This document shows positions 1 through 9,070 of a DNA stretch of 17,595 nucleotides, in pieces. The position numbers and the translations under genes are program-made. The stretch comes from Rhodocollybia butyracea. Taxonomy: Eukaryota > Basidiomycota > Agaricomycetes > Agaricales > Omphalotaceae. The stretch spans positions 1 to 17,595 of the forward strand of contig JADNRY010001074.1 in assembly GCA_015501585.1 (NCBI GenBank), read 5' to 3'. Every line of letters begins with the position of its first letter. Position 1 is the stretch's first letter. The notes under the pieces are model-generated. The model was not told the DNA's origin and ran no database searches. It saw only the letters and a list, made by a program, of their open reading frames with translations.

Positions 1-905
1 GGGTTCATAGAGATTCCTTCTGCGCTGACTATGTAGCCCAAGTATTCAACTTCTTGTTTGTCAAATTCACATTTCTTGGGGTTGGTGCATAGGTGGGCAG
101 CTTTCAGGCATTCTAAGACCATGGAGACATGTACATCATGTTCCTCCGACTGTGTCTTTGAGAATACCAGAATATCATCCAAATAGACAACACATGTGAT
201 GCCTATAACATCCCAAAGGACATCTTGAATAAAGCCTTGCCGGGCGGCAGGTGCATTTTTGAGACTGTAGGGAACAACTAAGTGTTCAAAGAGACCAAGG
301 TGTGTGTGGAAAGCAGTTTTCCATTCATCACTGTCACAGATACATAAGTGGCTATATGCACTCTTGAGATCAATCACCGTGAAAACCTTGCACCCTTGGA
401 CTTGATCAAGCAGATCATCAACCAATGGTAGCAGGAAGCGGTTCTTTTTGGTGATGGCATTAAGTCCATGGAAATCAATACAAAGCCAAATTTCTCCAGT
501 CTTTTTCTTGATAAAAAGTATGGGAGCCCCGGCAGTGGATGTAGAAGGTTGGATGTGACCTCGGTGTAAGTTGTTTGTAACATACTCTGCCACAGCATCT
601 TTTTCCTGTGGTGTGAGTCGGTACATGGGACCAAAGGGAGGGGTACTGCCATCTTTAAGTTCAATGTCAATATCCAAGAACAATGTTCTGGGAGTTTTTC
701 AAACTGCTGAGGGTTGAAAACTGAGTCTGCAAATTGTGCATATTCATCTGGCAAGTATTTCCTTAAATCCTCTTCTTCAGAGGGGTCAGGCAGTTTAGGT
801 GGTGGAGGAGCTGTAGTGTTAAAGAAATTGATGAAGACTTTGGATTTGGCATTGTGGAATTGGAGAACAGCAATTTGTTCACTCTTTGATACCTTCTGGA
901 AACAT
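1..905 (-). pseudogene. Ty3/gypsy reverse transcriptase (partial, frame-broken)
   Basis: This is the RNA-directed DNA polymerase part of Pol, which copies element RNA into DNA in the cytoplasmic particle. From about 674 down to base 1 one frame is open without a stop. It starts DIDIELKDGSTPPFGPMYRL and includes a LCIDFHGLN block and the catalytic YLDD box at 174-185. Around 675-677 the frame breaks: one extra G would join the upstream linker (SEEEDLRKYLPDEYAQF) to the RT frame. Several usually conserved residues are changed, for example HGLN where RGLN is usual and YSLKNAP where FGLTNAP is usual. The copy may therefore be inactive although the polymerase aspartates are kept. The end of the domain lies beyond the window edge. 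Confidence 0.88.
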
Positions 906-1682
906 TTATATCCTAAGATTTTGACGTCTGGTGGTTTTTTTTGCAGGGGGTTCTTCTGGACATGCTGGGACAGAGTGTGTGTCAGGTGGTTTTGTTGTTG
1001 CAAAAACCCTGGTCTTGGGAAATTTAGCAGAGATCCAGCTGTGTTTTGCCTCACTGGAGAGACCAAATCCTATGGCATGGGGCATAGTATTTTGGGCAGA
1101 GGTATCGGCATCAAGTTTCTGAGTGCCAGTGGGAGTAGGAGTAATTTTCAAGAGACCGGAGCCTCTAGCAAACACAGTAAAAGTGGAATGATCACAACAA
1201 GACATTGTGAGTGACGAACTTGCCCAATCAATTACCGGGTTATGTTTCTTTAGCCAATCCAGTCCTAATATGACAGGATGTTCGACTTCTACAATAGAAA
1301 GCATAATAATTTCTTGATGTGCAGAGATGGTTAGGTGAGTGAGTACATCTTGGGTGATCAGCCCAGATGCAATGGGACAACCATCAACTGCTGTTACAGG
1401 TTGGGGTTGGAGTTTCTTCCTTCGATGAAGTGAGTGATGAGTTGCAAACTTGTGGGAAATGATGCATCCAGATGCTCCTGAATCAATCAAGGCATAGGTT
1501 CAAAGAATTTCATTCTCAGGAAAACGTAGAGTGACAGAAATAAAGAATTGTTCATCAGAAATAAGAGAGTGAATAAAAATAGGAGGGTCTCTTGGTATGA
1601 GTTCATAAGTACTGTCTAAGAACCGACAATATTCTGGAGCATCTGGTAAGTTTGTCTGTGTGTGAGTCCCTTGTGTAACCAA
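906..1682 (-). pseudogene. Ty3/gypsy linker and aspartic protease, with in-frame TGA
   Basis: The retropepsin matures Gag-Pol. The active-site motif DSGAS has its Asp codon at 1482-1484, and the flap-distal motif ILGLDWL follows in the HPVILGLDWLKKHNPVIDW stretch, both typical of Ty3/gypsy proteases. The reading frame from 1682 down to 906 is continuous apart from a TGA at 1500-1502, only six codons before the catalytic Asp. The stretch before it (ending RFPENEIL) is in the same frame. After the protease the frame ends in an A8 run on the minus strand (T8 at 935-942). With seven A's it would continue into the linker (PPDVKILGYKCF) that leads to RT, so this break is a homopolymer length difference. 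Confidence 0.85.
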
Positions 1683-2484
1683 ATGCTCTGGGACATCCTG
1701 GGAGCACTTGGTTAGGCTTTTCTTGAAGACTTCTGCTTGTCATTCCAAGCTTTCTGTCTTCAGTGTAAGTCTTCTTGGCACATTCAGACATGTTAGGGCA
1801 TTTATCCTTGAAATGTCCGCTGCTGCTGCAGTACATACAGAGGCCAGCAGCTTTACGGCATTCTTGTTCCTCTGTAGTGAGTGGTCCCTTGGGTTTGCCT
1901 ACCCTTGCAGCATCAATCTGCATTGGTTTGCCGGGTGGCAACTCCTGTGGATAGGAGCTAGGTGTGATGGATTGTGGCTTAGCCTTTGATCCATGATTGT
2001 CAATCTTCTTTTCCTGATCGCGCTCAAAGAGGCAATCATCAATCTCAATGACAAAGCCACAATAGGCTTTATACTCCATGGGTCTAGTGTCTTTGGGAAC
2101 TAAGGCAATGGCATCCTTGATAGGACCCTTCAGGTGCTGGTAGATGTAAAGGATATTGGTAGCTTCGGAAAGTTCCAAATGATAAATCCATTCATCAATT
2201 TTGGCAATGTAATTTGCCACAGAGCCGGTCTGATGGATCTCATCAATTTTTTGTTGTGCTGTGGCAGTAACATTGGAGTCATCAAAATGTTTTGTAAAAT
2301 TTTCAATGAGACTAGGGAAGCTGTAGAGTAACTCTCCTTGTTGTTTTTCCACTGAATTGTACCAATCCTTTGGGGATCCTTTGCCCAAGTAAGTTGACAA
2401 GTAAACACACTTGTCTTTCTCACTTGGCAAGGATCGGCGTGATAGAAATACAGTGTTCTGAATTTCTTGGAGGAATGGTGTCAC
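1603..2484 (-). pseudogene. Ty3/gypsy Gag, 5'-truncated
   Basis: This is the structural capsid/nucleocapsid protein. The sequence begins inside the retrotransposon Gag domain (TPFLQEIQNTVFLSRRSLP, then YLSTYLGKGSPKDWY) and has no true start codon, because the copia LTR side cuts it at about 2485. The nucleocapsid CCHC knuckle C-x2-C-x4-H-x4-C is at 1798-1839. Beyond it the frame should pass into the protease linker, but a one-base offset near 1715-1725 (a T4 run at 1718-1721 is a candidate) sends it to an unrelated tail ending at 1603. The last roughly 35 residues of this open frame are therefore probably out of frame. Confidence 0.87.
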
Positions 2485-2486
2485 AG

Positions 2487-2968
2487 AAGTGTGCTGTCAC
2501 ACATCTGCTTACCTAATCACCTTCCCACGACCATATTCCATCTCTAAAGTATATACTTTTATAGTAAAGTTTGATTACATTCTTCATATTCCTTCTAGTT
2601 CACTATTTTGCCTAGTTTACTTAGTTTTAGAGTTATTTCTTCAGTTTGAGTGGTGACTGTTGAAAATATGTATGCGCGCACAATGTGGACACCTATTTCA
2701 CGCCTCATGCGTTTCAGTACAAATAGAACCAAACAAATACCTATTCCTTACTTAGTTAGAAAGAGTCCAAATCAATATTCACATATCTTTGATTCATTTC
2801 ATTGTTTGCTGTCTATTGGAGTACTGAGGAACTATAAGGCTATTAGTACAACACTATAGTCGTTAACTGAGCATAACAACGCTGTACTAAGACGGGTATC
2901 ACACTGCTTGGGTTAGCTGAAGTGCGCTCCAGTGTGTTTAACTTCAACAAGTGCAGTTTCCTCCAACA
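2487..2968 (+). repeat. Ty1/copia LTR, isolated copy with degraded 5' end
   Basis: This segment is nearly identical to the LTR at 14973-15464. The match is certain from TGCTGTCACAC (2492) and ends in CTCCAACA at 2968. The first 10-15 bases, including the TGTTGAG start seen in the other copy, are not recognisable. Flanks do not match: gypsy Gag lies on the left, and an unassigned 24 bp followed by a YR-element RT fragment lies on the right. There is no target-site duplication. It may be a solo LTR whose surroundings later recombined, or the surviving end of a deleted element. Confidence 0.9.
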
Positions 2969-2992
2969 TTTGTCAGTCATTATAACTTTAAC

Positions 2993-3460
2993 ACTCATCC
3001 CATACCAATCAGCCATTTGTAGCCTCTGTTATGCGCTCCCTTAGAGAGGGATTCTGGCCTTTCTATGATGCTGAATGGGCAGAAGAGTCTAAACAAAGGA
3101 TTGAGAACTATGTCACTGAGCCAGATGATTTTACTGCACTCAGAGCTCACAGAGATCAGGAAGTTACAGCTGGGAGATGGTCTGAAGCACTACCAGAGGA
3201 CTTTGTCTCTTACCTGGTATGAAGGTCTCCCCAATGTTTGTAGTCTGGCAGAAGGGAAAACCTCGAGTTGTTATGGACCAGACTAGCTCTGGTCTGAATG
3301 ATAACATTCCAAAAGCTGAGGGGAAGGTCAAGTATGATGATATGCACACTTTTGGTCAGGTTCTCAATGATGTGCTGAAGGAGCATCCAACTGAAGAACT
3401 GATCCTGTTTAAGAGTGATGTTGCTAAGGCATTCCTCAATCTGCCTGGCCACCCACTTTG
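2993..3460 (+). pseudogene. Fragment of YR-retrotransposon reverse transcriptase
   Basis: This is almost identical at the nucleotide level to 6419-6885 of the full RT gene downstream, in the same orientation. It covers the region N-terminal to RT through motif A (FKSDVAKAFLNLPGHP) and stops before motifs B and C, so it cannot encode a polymerase. A one-base loss near 3208 (gactttgtct where the full copy has gactttgttct) also breaks the frame. The left edge lies 24 bp after the copia LTR. The right edge switches abruptly to unrelated sequence at 3461. It is a relic of another copy of the family at 3576-9840. Confidence 0.93.
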
Positions 3461-3575
3461 TGTTGGCATTAGCAATTGGACCCTGGTTACATCATTCTAG
3501 TACTAAGACTAACCGCTTCAGTACAACATGAATGTGGGCCAGTTGAGTGACTAACAATCCTCATAGTGATATATG
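3461..3575. other. Unassigned 115-bp stretch between two YR-element pieces
   Basis: This has no counterpart elsewhere in the window and holds no credible reading frame. Its first 68 bases begin TGTTGG and end CAACA (3461-3528), as a short LTR remnant might, but there is no flanking duplication and no second copy. The right edge is the abrupt start of the A repeat at 3576. It could be pre-insertion target DNA or a relic of another element. Confidence 0.5.
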
Positions 3576-4396
3576 GTCGACATGAAGGCGGATTCCAAGG
3601 GTAGGGAGACTTTCTGAAGGCCTCTGCAAACAACAGATACCAATTCCAGGACTTGCAATGCACAATTCATCACTTTTCAGTGCACATGAATTCATTGCAA
3701 GTCCGCCGCGCCTCATCGCAGTACCGTTGCGGACCTGCTATTACTGTCATAGGCACTCTATCATGCCCTTAACAAATCGCGAAAAGAATCGAAGCGCCAC
3801 CTATCTTCGTTCTTCCGCGATTCCATTTTCGAAATCCAGCACTCTAACTTGGACTTTGCATTTCGAGTTTTTCAGCACATGACCACCTCTGGTCAGCTGC
3901 CACTTTGGACAGATGATCAGCCAGTGTCCCTGTCGAGTTTCTAGTTCTATCAGGTGCCGGAGTTCCGAGCAGAGGCCTGTGAGAACATGATTAGAAATCT
4001 GACAAGGTCCTGTGCTTCTTTCCTTCCTTCCCCCACCATCAACTTTGCTTCTGGTGACTGGTAAGGACATCTGTCCACTCTATACAGCTCTGATAGCTCA
4101 AACATCGCCTCACAGCACCTCCTTTTGACTGCACAGACTGTAGCTCTTGCTCACAGAGTCTCAGATCAAAGGAATTGGTGCGCTTTTTCACTGATCTATC
4201 TGATCTTTCACTGAACAGAGCCCACAACACATCCATAACAGATCTATACACATCTACAGCCTCTGAAGTCGACCTAGTTGTCAGATCTTGGATATCAGGG
4301 CTCTCAGTGCGCTTAGATCAATGTTTTTTTGCCTGTGTACTGTATACTGACTGATATCTGACTTAGATCTTGCTTGATCAAGTCGATTTTTCATCA
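3576..4396 (+). repeat. A1 terminal repeat of YR element
   Basis: This roughly 821-bp repeat is found five times in the window: plus strand at 3576, 9156, 11904 and 14405, and minus strand at 10870. It starts (G/A)TCGACATGAAGGCGG and, judged by comparison with the minus copy, ends at TTTTTCATCA, 44 bp before the Gag start codon. It must hold the transcription start and the recombinase-recognised end of the element. No TATA box is obvious. It contains a series of stem-loops (3649-3895) and two overlapping antisense open frames. Confidence 0.9.
3649..3895. other. Cluster of stem-loops in the A repeat
   Basis: Successive inverted repeats are visible. One has perfect 12-bp arms, GGACTTGCAATG at 3649-3660 and its complement at 3693-3704, with further partial pairing inside. 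One is GCAGtaCCG/CGGacCTGC, just before 3740. One has imperfect arms of about 18-20 bp at 3775-3822 (AATCGCG...CGCGATT). A small perfect hairpin, TGACCA-CCTC-TGGTCA, is at 3880-3895. The first and third recur in the other A copies with minor changes. They could fold in the RNA leader or mark a recombinase-binding area; the role is unknown. Confidence 0.65.
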
Positions 4397-4439
4397 TACT
4401 CCTTGCTCCTACCTCACACATCTTCATATCAACCATTCC

Positions 4440-6325
4440 ATGTCCAAAACTCGAGCTGATTCCTCAGATCTTGATGAATTGGAAGATCATACCTATGATC
4501 CTGCATCCCAGGCCACTAGATCGCTTCATACCTTGTCTAGGACGCTTCCTAGCGCTAGATTGCGCCAATCTGGGCCTAATCCATCCACATCTCGCTCTAA
4601 TCCAGTCCAGAATCGCTCCAATCTCTCTCAGATCCGCTCTGATCTTCCCCAAACTCGCTCTAAAACAGCTCCAACCTTCACAAAGTCACCTCTGGTAGCT
4701 CATCCAACACTGCTAGCACTCAGATCGCTCAGATCGCCGCTTCACAGCCCTCTAAATCGCTCCAAGATCGTCTCACAGACCCTCCTGCCGCTTCTACATC
4801 CAATCCTCGCTCCCACCACCACTCTATGCCCTCTAAATCGCTTCTGGGGCGCATCACTGCCTCTCCTGCACCCTCAGATGCAGCTAGAGAAGCTGAAGCT
4901 GTTAGATCTGCTGCTGAAGCGATGCAAGCTGTCCTTGAACAGTTCAGGAATAGGGAAATCTCTGTCAAACAAGCCTTCAGAGCATTCCAAGATCATAGCA
5001 GACATGATCCTGCTGTGGTCAGTGACTATGTGGACCAGATGCAGCAGATACAGAGGGATGAAATCGAGTTTACTAGGCAAAGAAAGCTGCTGCTAAAGGT
5101 AAACAGAGGCAACAGGCCTCTCCAGAGCGAGTTTCTCTATTCAAGCTGCTCAGGCAGCAGCATTTGCTGTTATGGAGTCTGAACTTGCTGAGAATGAAGC
5201 CCTGCTTGCTGCTGTCAATGCAGATGATGAGATTGAGAATGAACAACCAGAGTCTGGTACTGTTCAAGCTGTGGCTCCATCCTTTGCCCAGCCTATTGCT
5301 TCTTCTACTTCCAAGGTGCCTTCTGGCCTCCAGTTTCGCTTCTGGAAGCTGCTCCTCACCTTGCAGAACTTACTACTACATCTCCTATGCCCTCTCATGT
5401 ACAGAGCACCTGGGATCTTCGCCTCCAGTTCACTCTGGACAGCAATGTGGATGCTACACTTAGTCTCCTCTCAGCTCAGATGTTTGCTGAGCCACTCCCT
5501 CAGTCCCTACTTCGCCTTATCATCAAGGACAAGTATGTGGACTTTGAGAAGATCCATGCTGCAGTCACTGGATTCAGTTTCCTCTATGATGATAGCAAGG
5601 ACTTTGGTACAGAGTTTAAGCTGGTTAGGAAAGAGCAGTCTATTAAGAGCCTCCCAGTCACTACTGAGTCACAGTGGCTTCGAGTTTTTGAGGCTTGGCT
5701 TGTTCCTCTGCTCAAGATCTATCCTAACAGGCAGAGTGAGCTTATTGCCTATAAAGCTCAGATTCAAGAGCTGTTCAGAGTTACTCCCAATGATCCATCT
5801 ATGGCCATCAGGGTGGATAGAGAGGCTCGCCAAAAGGCCTCCAATACACCCTTTGATCTTGGGAACTCTGAGAGCCTTAGGCTCATTGTCCTCAAGGAGA
5901 TGCTTTCTACCACTTCTAAGAAGAGATCTGCTCCTTCTTCATCTTCTACCACTTCCAAATCGCCTTCTAAGCGCCATGATACACCTTGTATCTTGTGGAA
6001 TGAAGATAGGTGCTCAGACCCTTGTAGCAATAACAGGAAACATGGCTATTGCAGTGAGTGTGGTGAAGCCCACAGAGCCATTAACAGCAGTCATGCTACT
6101 CAAAGCTCACTGAAAGACGTCGAAATCAGAGTAGAAACCGCCCTCAAAGGTCCTAGATCACTAGCAGGTACTAAGAGGACTGCTGACAGTGATCTAACAC
6201 CTGCACCTCGCTTCAGAAGGGTTATTTATGGTCTTCTTCATCTCATTCATCTCATATCACTCCTCCCAGTATCTCTTCTACTTATTCTGCACCTCCTTTG
6301 CCTTCACCTCCTCTACATCTCTTGA
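4440..6325 (+). pseudogene. YR-element Gag-like protein, frame-broken
   Basis: This is the probable structural protein of the YR retrotransposon. The start ATG at 4440 (MSKTRADSSDLDELED) lies 44 bp after A1. The N-terminus is Ser/Arg/Pro-rich with three tandem heptapeptides (RSNPVQN, RSNLSQI, RSDLPQT; 4593-4655). An Ala/Glu-rich probable helical region follows (SDAAREAEAVRSAAEAMQAV). The conserved core is STWDLRLQFTLDSNVDATLS to about 5850, and the C-terminus carries a Cys/His cluster C-x7-C-x3-C-x8-C-x2-C-x3-H at 5987-6073. The frame changes at least near 4660-4690, 5090-5140 and 5330-5380. Copy 2 (12729-14404) differs from it at these places by single-base indels, so an ancestral open frame is likely. 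The last frame ends at TGA 6323-6325 and overlaps the RT frame. Confidence 0.8.
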
Positions 6326-6357
6326 ACAATCCTCAGATCCAATCAACTCTTAAAGCT

Positions 6358-8010
6358 ATGGCTCCTTACATTAAAGTAGAGACTCCTTTCAATGTGGACC
6401 GCTTAGAGCTCTTGCTCTCATCCCATCCCAATCAGCCATTTGTAGCCTCTGTTATGCGCTCCCTTAGAGAGGGATTCTGGCCTTTCTATGATGCTGAATG
6501 GGCAGAAGAGTCTAAACAAAGGATTGAGAACTATGTCACTGAGCCAGATGATTTTACTGCACTCAGAGCTCACAGAGATCAGGAAGTTACAGCTGGGAGA
6601 TGGTCTGAAGCACTACCAGAGGACTTTGTTCTCTTACCTGGTATGAAGGTCTCCCCAATGTTTGTAGTCTGGCAGAAGGGAAAACCTCGAGTTGTTATGG
6701 ACCAGACTAGCTCTGGTCTGAATGAAAACATTCCAAAAGCTGAGGGGAAGGTCAAGTATGATGATATGCACACTTTTGGTCAGGTTCTCAATGATGTGCT
6801 GAAGGAGCATCCAACTGAAGAACTGATCCTGTTTAAGAGTGATGTTGCTAAGGCATTCCTCAATCTGCCTGGCCACCCACTTTGGCAACTCTGTCAGGTG
6901 GTCACTGTAGATGGCAGATATCACATTGTGCGCCGCTTGGTGTTTGGCACTAGAACATCACCTAGGTGCTGGTGCAGTTTATCTGCTCTTCTCTGTTGGT
7001 TTGGATCTGTCAAGTTGGGGATTGTTGGACTTCATGTGTACATGGATGACTTCTTTGGATGGGATTTTAAGCGAAATCTAGTCCTATTCCATGGCCAACT
7101 CCGCCCTAAGAGACAGGTTCAATTACTAGTCTTCTGGGACACCATTCTGTGTCCTTATGAAGACAAGAAGCAAGAATCTGGAGCTACACTTAAGATTATT
7201 GGGTTCTGGGTGGACATTCTAAAGGGATCCATTTCGCTCTCAGCAGAGTCTATTCAGATTCTAGTCTCAGACATCACACAGTTCCTTGCTTCTCCAGAAA
7301 GGAAAGCTGCTCTGAGAGATTGGCAAAGACTTGCTGGCTCTCTGAACTGGTCTTTGAATGTTCTACCTTGGGCAAGGCCTGCTCTCAGTGAGATGTACCG
7401 CAAAATGAGTGGTAAATCACTCCAGTTTCGCTCCATTCCTATCAATGGTGAAGTTATGAGGGATCTGACTTGGTTTTCTGAACTACTCCAGTCAGCTATT
7501 GGCATTAGATTTGTTGATTCACAGGCATGGCAGGACTCTGAAGCAGACTTTGTGGGTTGGACTGATGCTAGTAACACTGGCCTTTCCTATGTCTATGCAG
7601 GAAATGGCTTCTGTTACAAAGTCTCTTCAGCTGAAGGCAAGCCCAAAGTTGACATCTTTTTCAGAGAACTGTTGTCTATCTTATGCCTTATCCATCACAT
7701 TGCTCACAAACCAACTCCACCTCACCATATTCTCATTCATACTGATAGCCTCGACTCTGTAGAGGTTCTCAACTCACTCTCAGCAAGAGAATCATCTCAC
7801 AACTCCATTCTTCTTGCTATTGCTGCTATTGTGCTCAAAACTGGGATAGATATTCGAGTTAGACACATTGCTGGCAAGTCCAACATCAGAGCAGACTTGT
7901 TGTCTCGCTTTTTGCTTGATGATTACAAGCTCCAATTCCCTGCAGATCGTGTCCGCCTTTTTGAGCCCCCTAGAGAGCTACTGCCGGCACGATGGAGAGA
8001 GTCCTTTTAG
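6358..8010 (+). CDS. Reverse transcriptase/RNase H of YR retrotransposon
   Basis: This copies the element RNA to DNA and degrades the RNA strand. From ATG 6358 it is 550 residues; the frame is open from 6193, so the true start could be upstream or reached by frameshift from Gag. The N-terminal block HPNQPFVASVMRSLREGFWP is typical of YR-element RTs. RT motif A (FKSDVAKAF, Asp162) is followed by LPGHPLWQ, motif B is FGTRTSPRCW (from residue 196), and motif C is YMDD (228-231). RNase H follows, with WTDAS (Asp403), FFREL (Glu437), HTDS (Asp463) and HIAGKSNIRADLLSR (His503, Asp513). All catalytic acidic residues are present and there is no internal stop, so it may be functional. It overlaps the recombinase gene by 19 bp. 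Confidence 0.93.
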   Translation: MAPYIKVETPFNVDRLELLLSSHPNQPFVASVMRSLREGFWPFYDAEWAEESKQRIENYVTEPDDFTALRAHRDQEVTAGRWSEALPEDFVLLPGMKVSPMFVVWQKGKPRVVMDQTSSGLNENIPKAEGKVKYDDMHTFGQVLNDVLKEHPTEELILFKSDVAKAFLNLPGHPLWQLCQVVTVDGRYHIVRRLVFGTRTSPRCWCSLSALLCWFGSVKLGIVGLHVYMDDFFGWDFKRNLVLFHGQLRPKRQVQLLVFWDTILCPYEDKKQESGATLKIIGFWVDILKGSISLSAESIQILVSDITQFLASPERKAALRDWQRLAGSLNWSLNVLPWARPALSEMYRKMSGKSLQFRSIPINGEVMRDLTWFSELLQSAIGIRFVDSQAWQDSEADFVGWTDASNTGLSYVYAGNGFCYKVSSAEGKPKVDIFFRELLSILCLIHHIAHKPTPPHHILIHTDSLDSVEVLNSLSARESSHNSILLAIAAIVLKTGIDIRVRHIAGKSNIRADLLSRFLLDDYKLQFPADRVRLFEPPRELLPARWRESF

Positions 8011-9002
8011 AGGCCCTGGGTGAGCAGAGTCGCCGGAATGGCCGCTCTGTTCGCCCCCCAATGGACATGAACAAGTTGGATGCTCTTGTTCTGTTTCTCC
8101 AATCTCATGCCATTGAACAATCAACTAAGAACAACTATTCTACAGGTGCTAAGGACTATATTCGCTTCTGCACCTCTCATAACCTCTCTCTGGACCCTAC
8201 ACCAACCACACTATCTCGTTACATTGCCTACACTTCCAAACACATTGCCTCTGGGCCTAAATATCTCACTGGAGCAAGACATTACTTGAAACAGCTCTAT
8301 CCTCACTTTGATGAATCCAGATCTGACCCTTTAGTTCAAGCTACTATTAGAGGGTCTAAGAAGGTCAGAGCTGACCCAGTGAAGCGAAAACCTCCTCTTA
8401 GAACCTCTCATATCATGCAATTCTATGAAAGGAGACATCTTTCTTACAACCATCTTCTGTTTGCAACTCTGATGAGTTGTGCCTTCTATGGGTGTCACAG
8501 AATTGGAGAACTCACTATTCCTAATCAGAAATCACTGTTTGACTGGAGGAAGATTATCAAGAGAGCTTCACTCAAGCTTGAGTCCATGCAAGCTGGCTAT
8601 CATCTTCCATATCACAAGGGTGATCCTTTCTATCAAGGAACTGAGATTCTCTTCTGTACTCAGACACTTGCTAATCCTGGCTCTCTTCTGAGAGAGTACA
8701 TCACTGCCAGAGACAAGCTTCATGGAGCTAGGCCTGCTCTGTTCATTTGTGAAGATGGATCTCTTCCAACCAGAGCTTGGTTTGAATCCATGTTCTATGC
8801 TGTGGTTAGCAAAGAGTTTGGGGGACATTCAGCTAGAGCTGGAGGCGCCACTTACTACTCTGGACTTGGTCTTGATGAGTCCATTATCATGGCTCTGGGT
8901 AGGTGGTCTTCCACAGCATGGAAGATATACATCAGGGATAATCCTGCTGTTCGTGCTGAGCTGCAGCTAGCAGCTATTAGACTTCGTCAAACACACCTTT
9001 AA
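7992..9002 (+). CDS. Tyrosine recombinase of YR retrotransposon
   Basis: This 336-residue recombinase inserts the circular DNA copy by strand exchange through a covalent tyrosine-DNA link, in place of a DDE integrase. The N-terminal half (residues about 25-110, KNNYSTGAKDYIRFC and following) looks like the SAM-like core-binding domain. In the catalytic domain Arg170 is in HRIGEL, His279 and Arg282 are in GHSARAGGATY, Trp305 is in GRWSS, and the nucleophile Tyr313 is in AWKIYIR. The R-H-R-W-Y set is complete. The ATG at 7992 lies in the last 19 bases of the RT/RNase H gene in the -1 frame, so translation may need reinitiation or frameshifting. A 68-bp untranslated stretch separates the stop from repeat B1. 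Confidence 0.93.
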   Translation: MERVLLEALGEQSRRNGRSVRPPMDMNKLDALVLFLQSHAIEQSTKNNYSTGAKDYIRFCTSHNLSLDPTPTTLSRYIAYTSKHIASGPKYLTGARHYLKQLYPHFDESRSDPLVQATIRGSKKVRADPVKRKPPLRTSHIMQFYERRHLSYNHLLFATLMSCAFYGCHRIGELTIPNQKSLFDWRKIIKRASLKLESMQAGYHLPYHKGDPFYQGTEILFCTQTLANPGSLLREYITARDKLHGARPALFICEDGSLPTRAWFESMFYAVVSKEFGGHSARAGGATYYSGLGLDESIIMALGRWSSTAWKIYIRDNPAVRAELQLAAIRLRQTHL

Positions 9003-9070
9003 CACTCTCCTAGCGTCTCATTCACATCTCTTTCACCACCATCCACCCCTCAACAACAATCCATAGCTTT

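Larger units (their letters stand above)
1..2486 (-). mobile_element. Ty3/gypsy retrotransposon, truncated at both ends
   Basis: On the minus strand, in order, are a Gag with a CCHC zinc knuckle, an aspartic protease and a reverse transcriptase. This is the Gag-PR-RT order of Ty3/gypsy elements. RT runs off the left edge of the window, so RNase H, integrase and the 3' LTR are not visible. The 5' side stops inside Gag next to a copia LTR (from about 2487), so the 5' LTR and the Gag N-terminus are missing. No continuation of this Gag is seen on the other side of that LTR. The coding sequence has several single-base frame breaks and one in-frame TGA. Confidence 0.9.

Noticed and set aside
714..1214. 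166-codon plus-strand open frame
   Set aside because: It is antisense to the gypsy protease and linker, whose motifs are clear on the minus strand.
3461..3528. A 68-bp solo LTR (TGTTGG...CAACA)
   Set aside because: It is far too short, has no flanking duplication and no second copy; the terminal match could be chance.
5172..6113. Long Leu/Ser-rich frame overlapping Gag
   Set aside because: After its first 50 residues it leaves the Gag frame. The conserved Gag core and Cys/His cluster lie in the other frame.
7992..9002. Crypton DNA transposon or bacterial-type integrase
   Set aside because: The recombinase gene overlaps an RT/RNase H gene and shares its terminal repeats, so it belongs to a retrotransposon.
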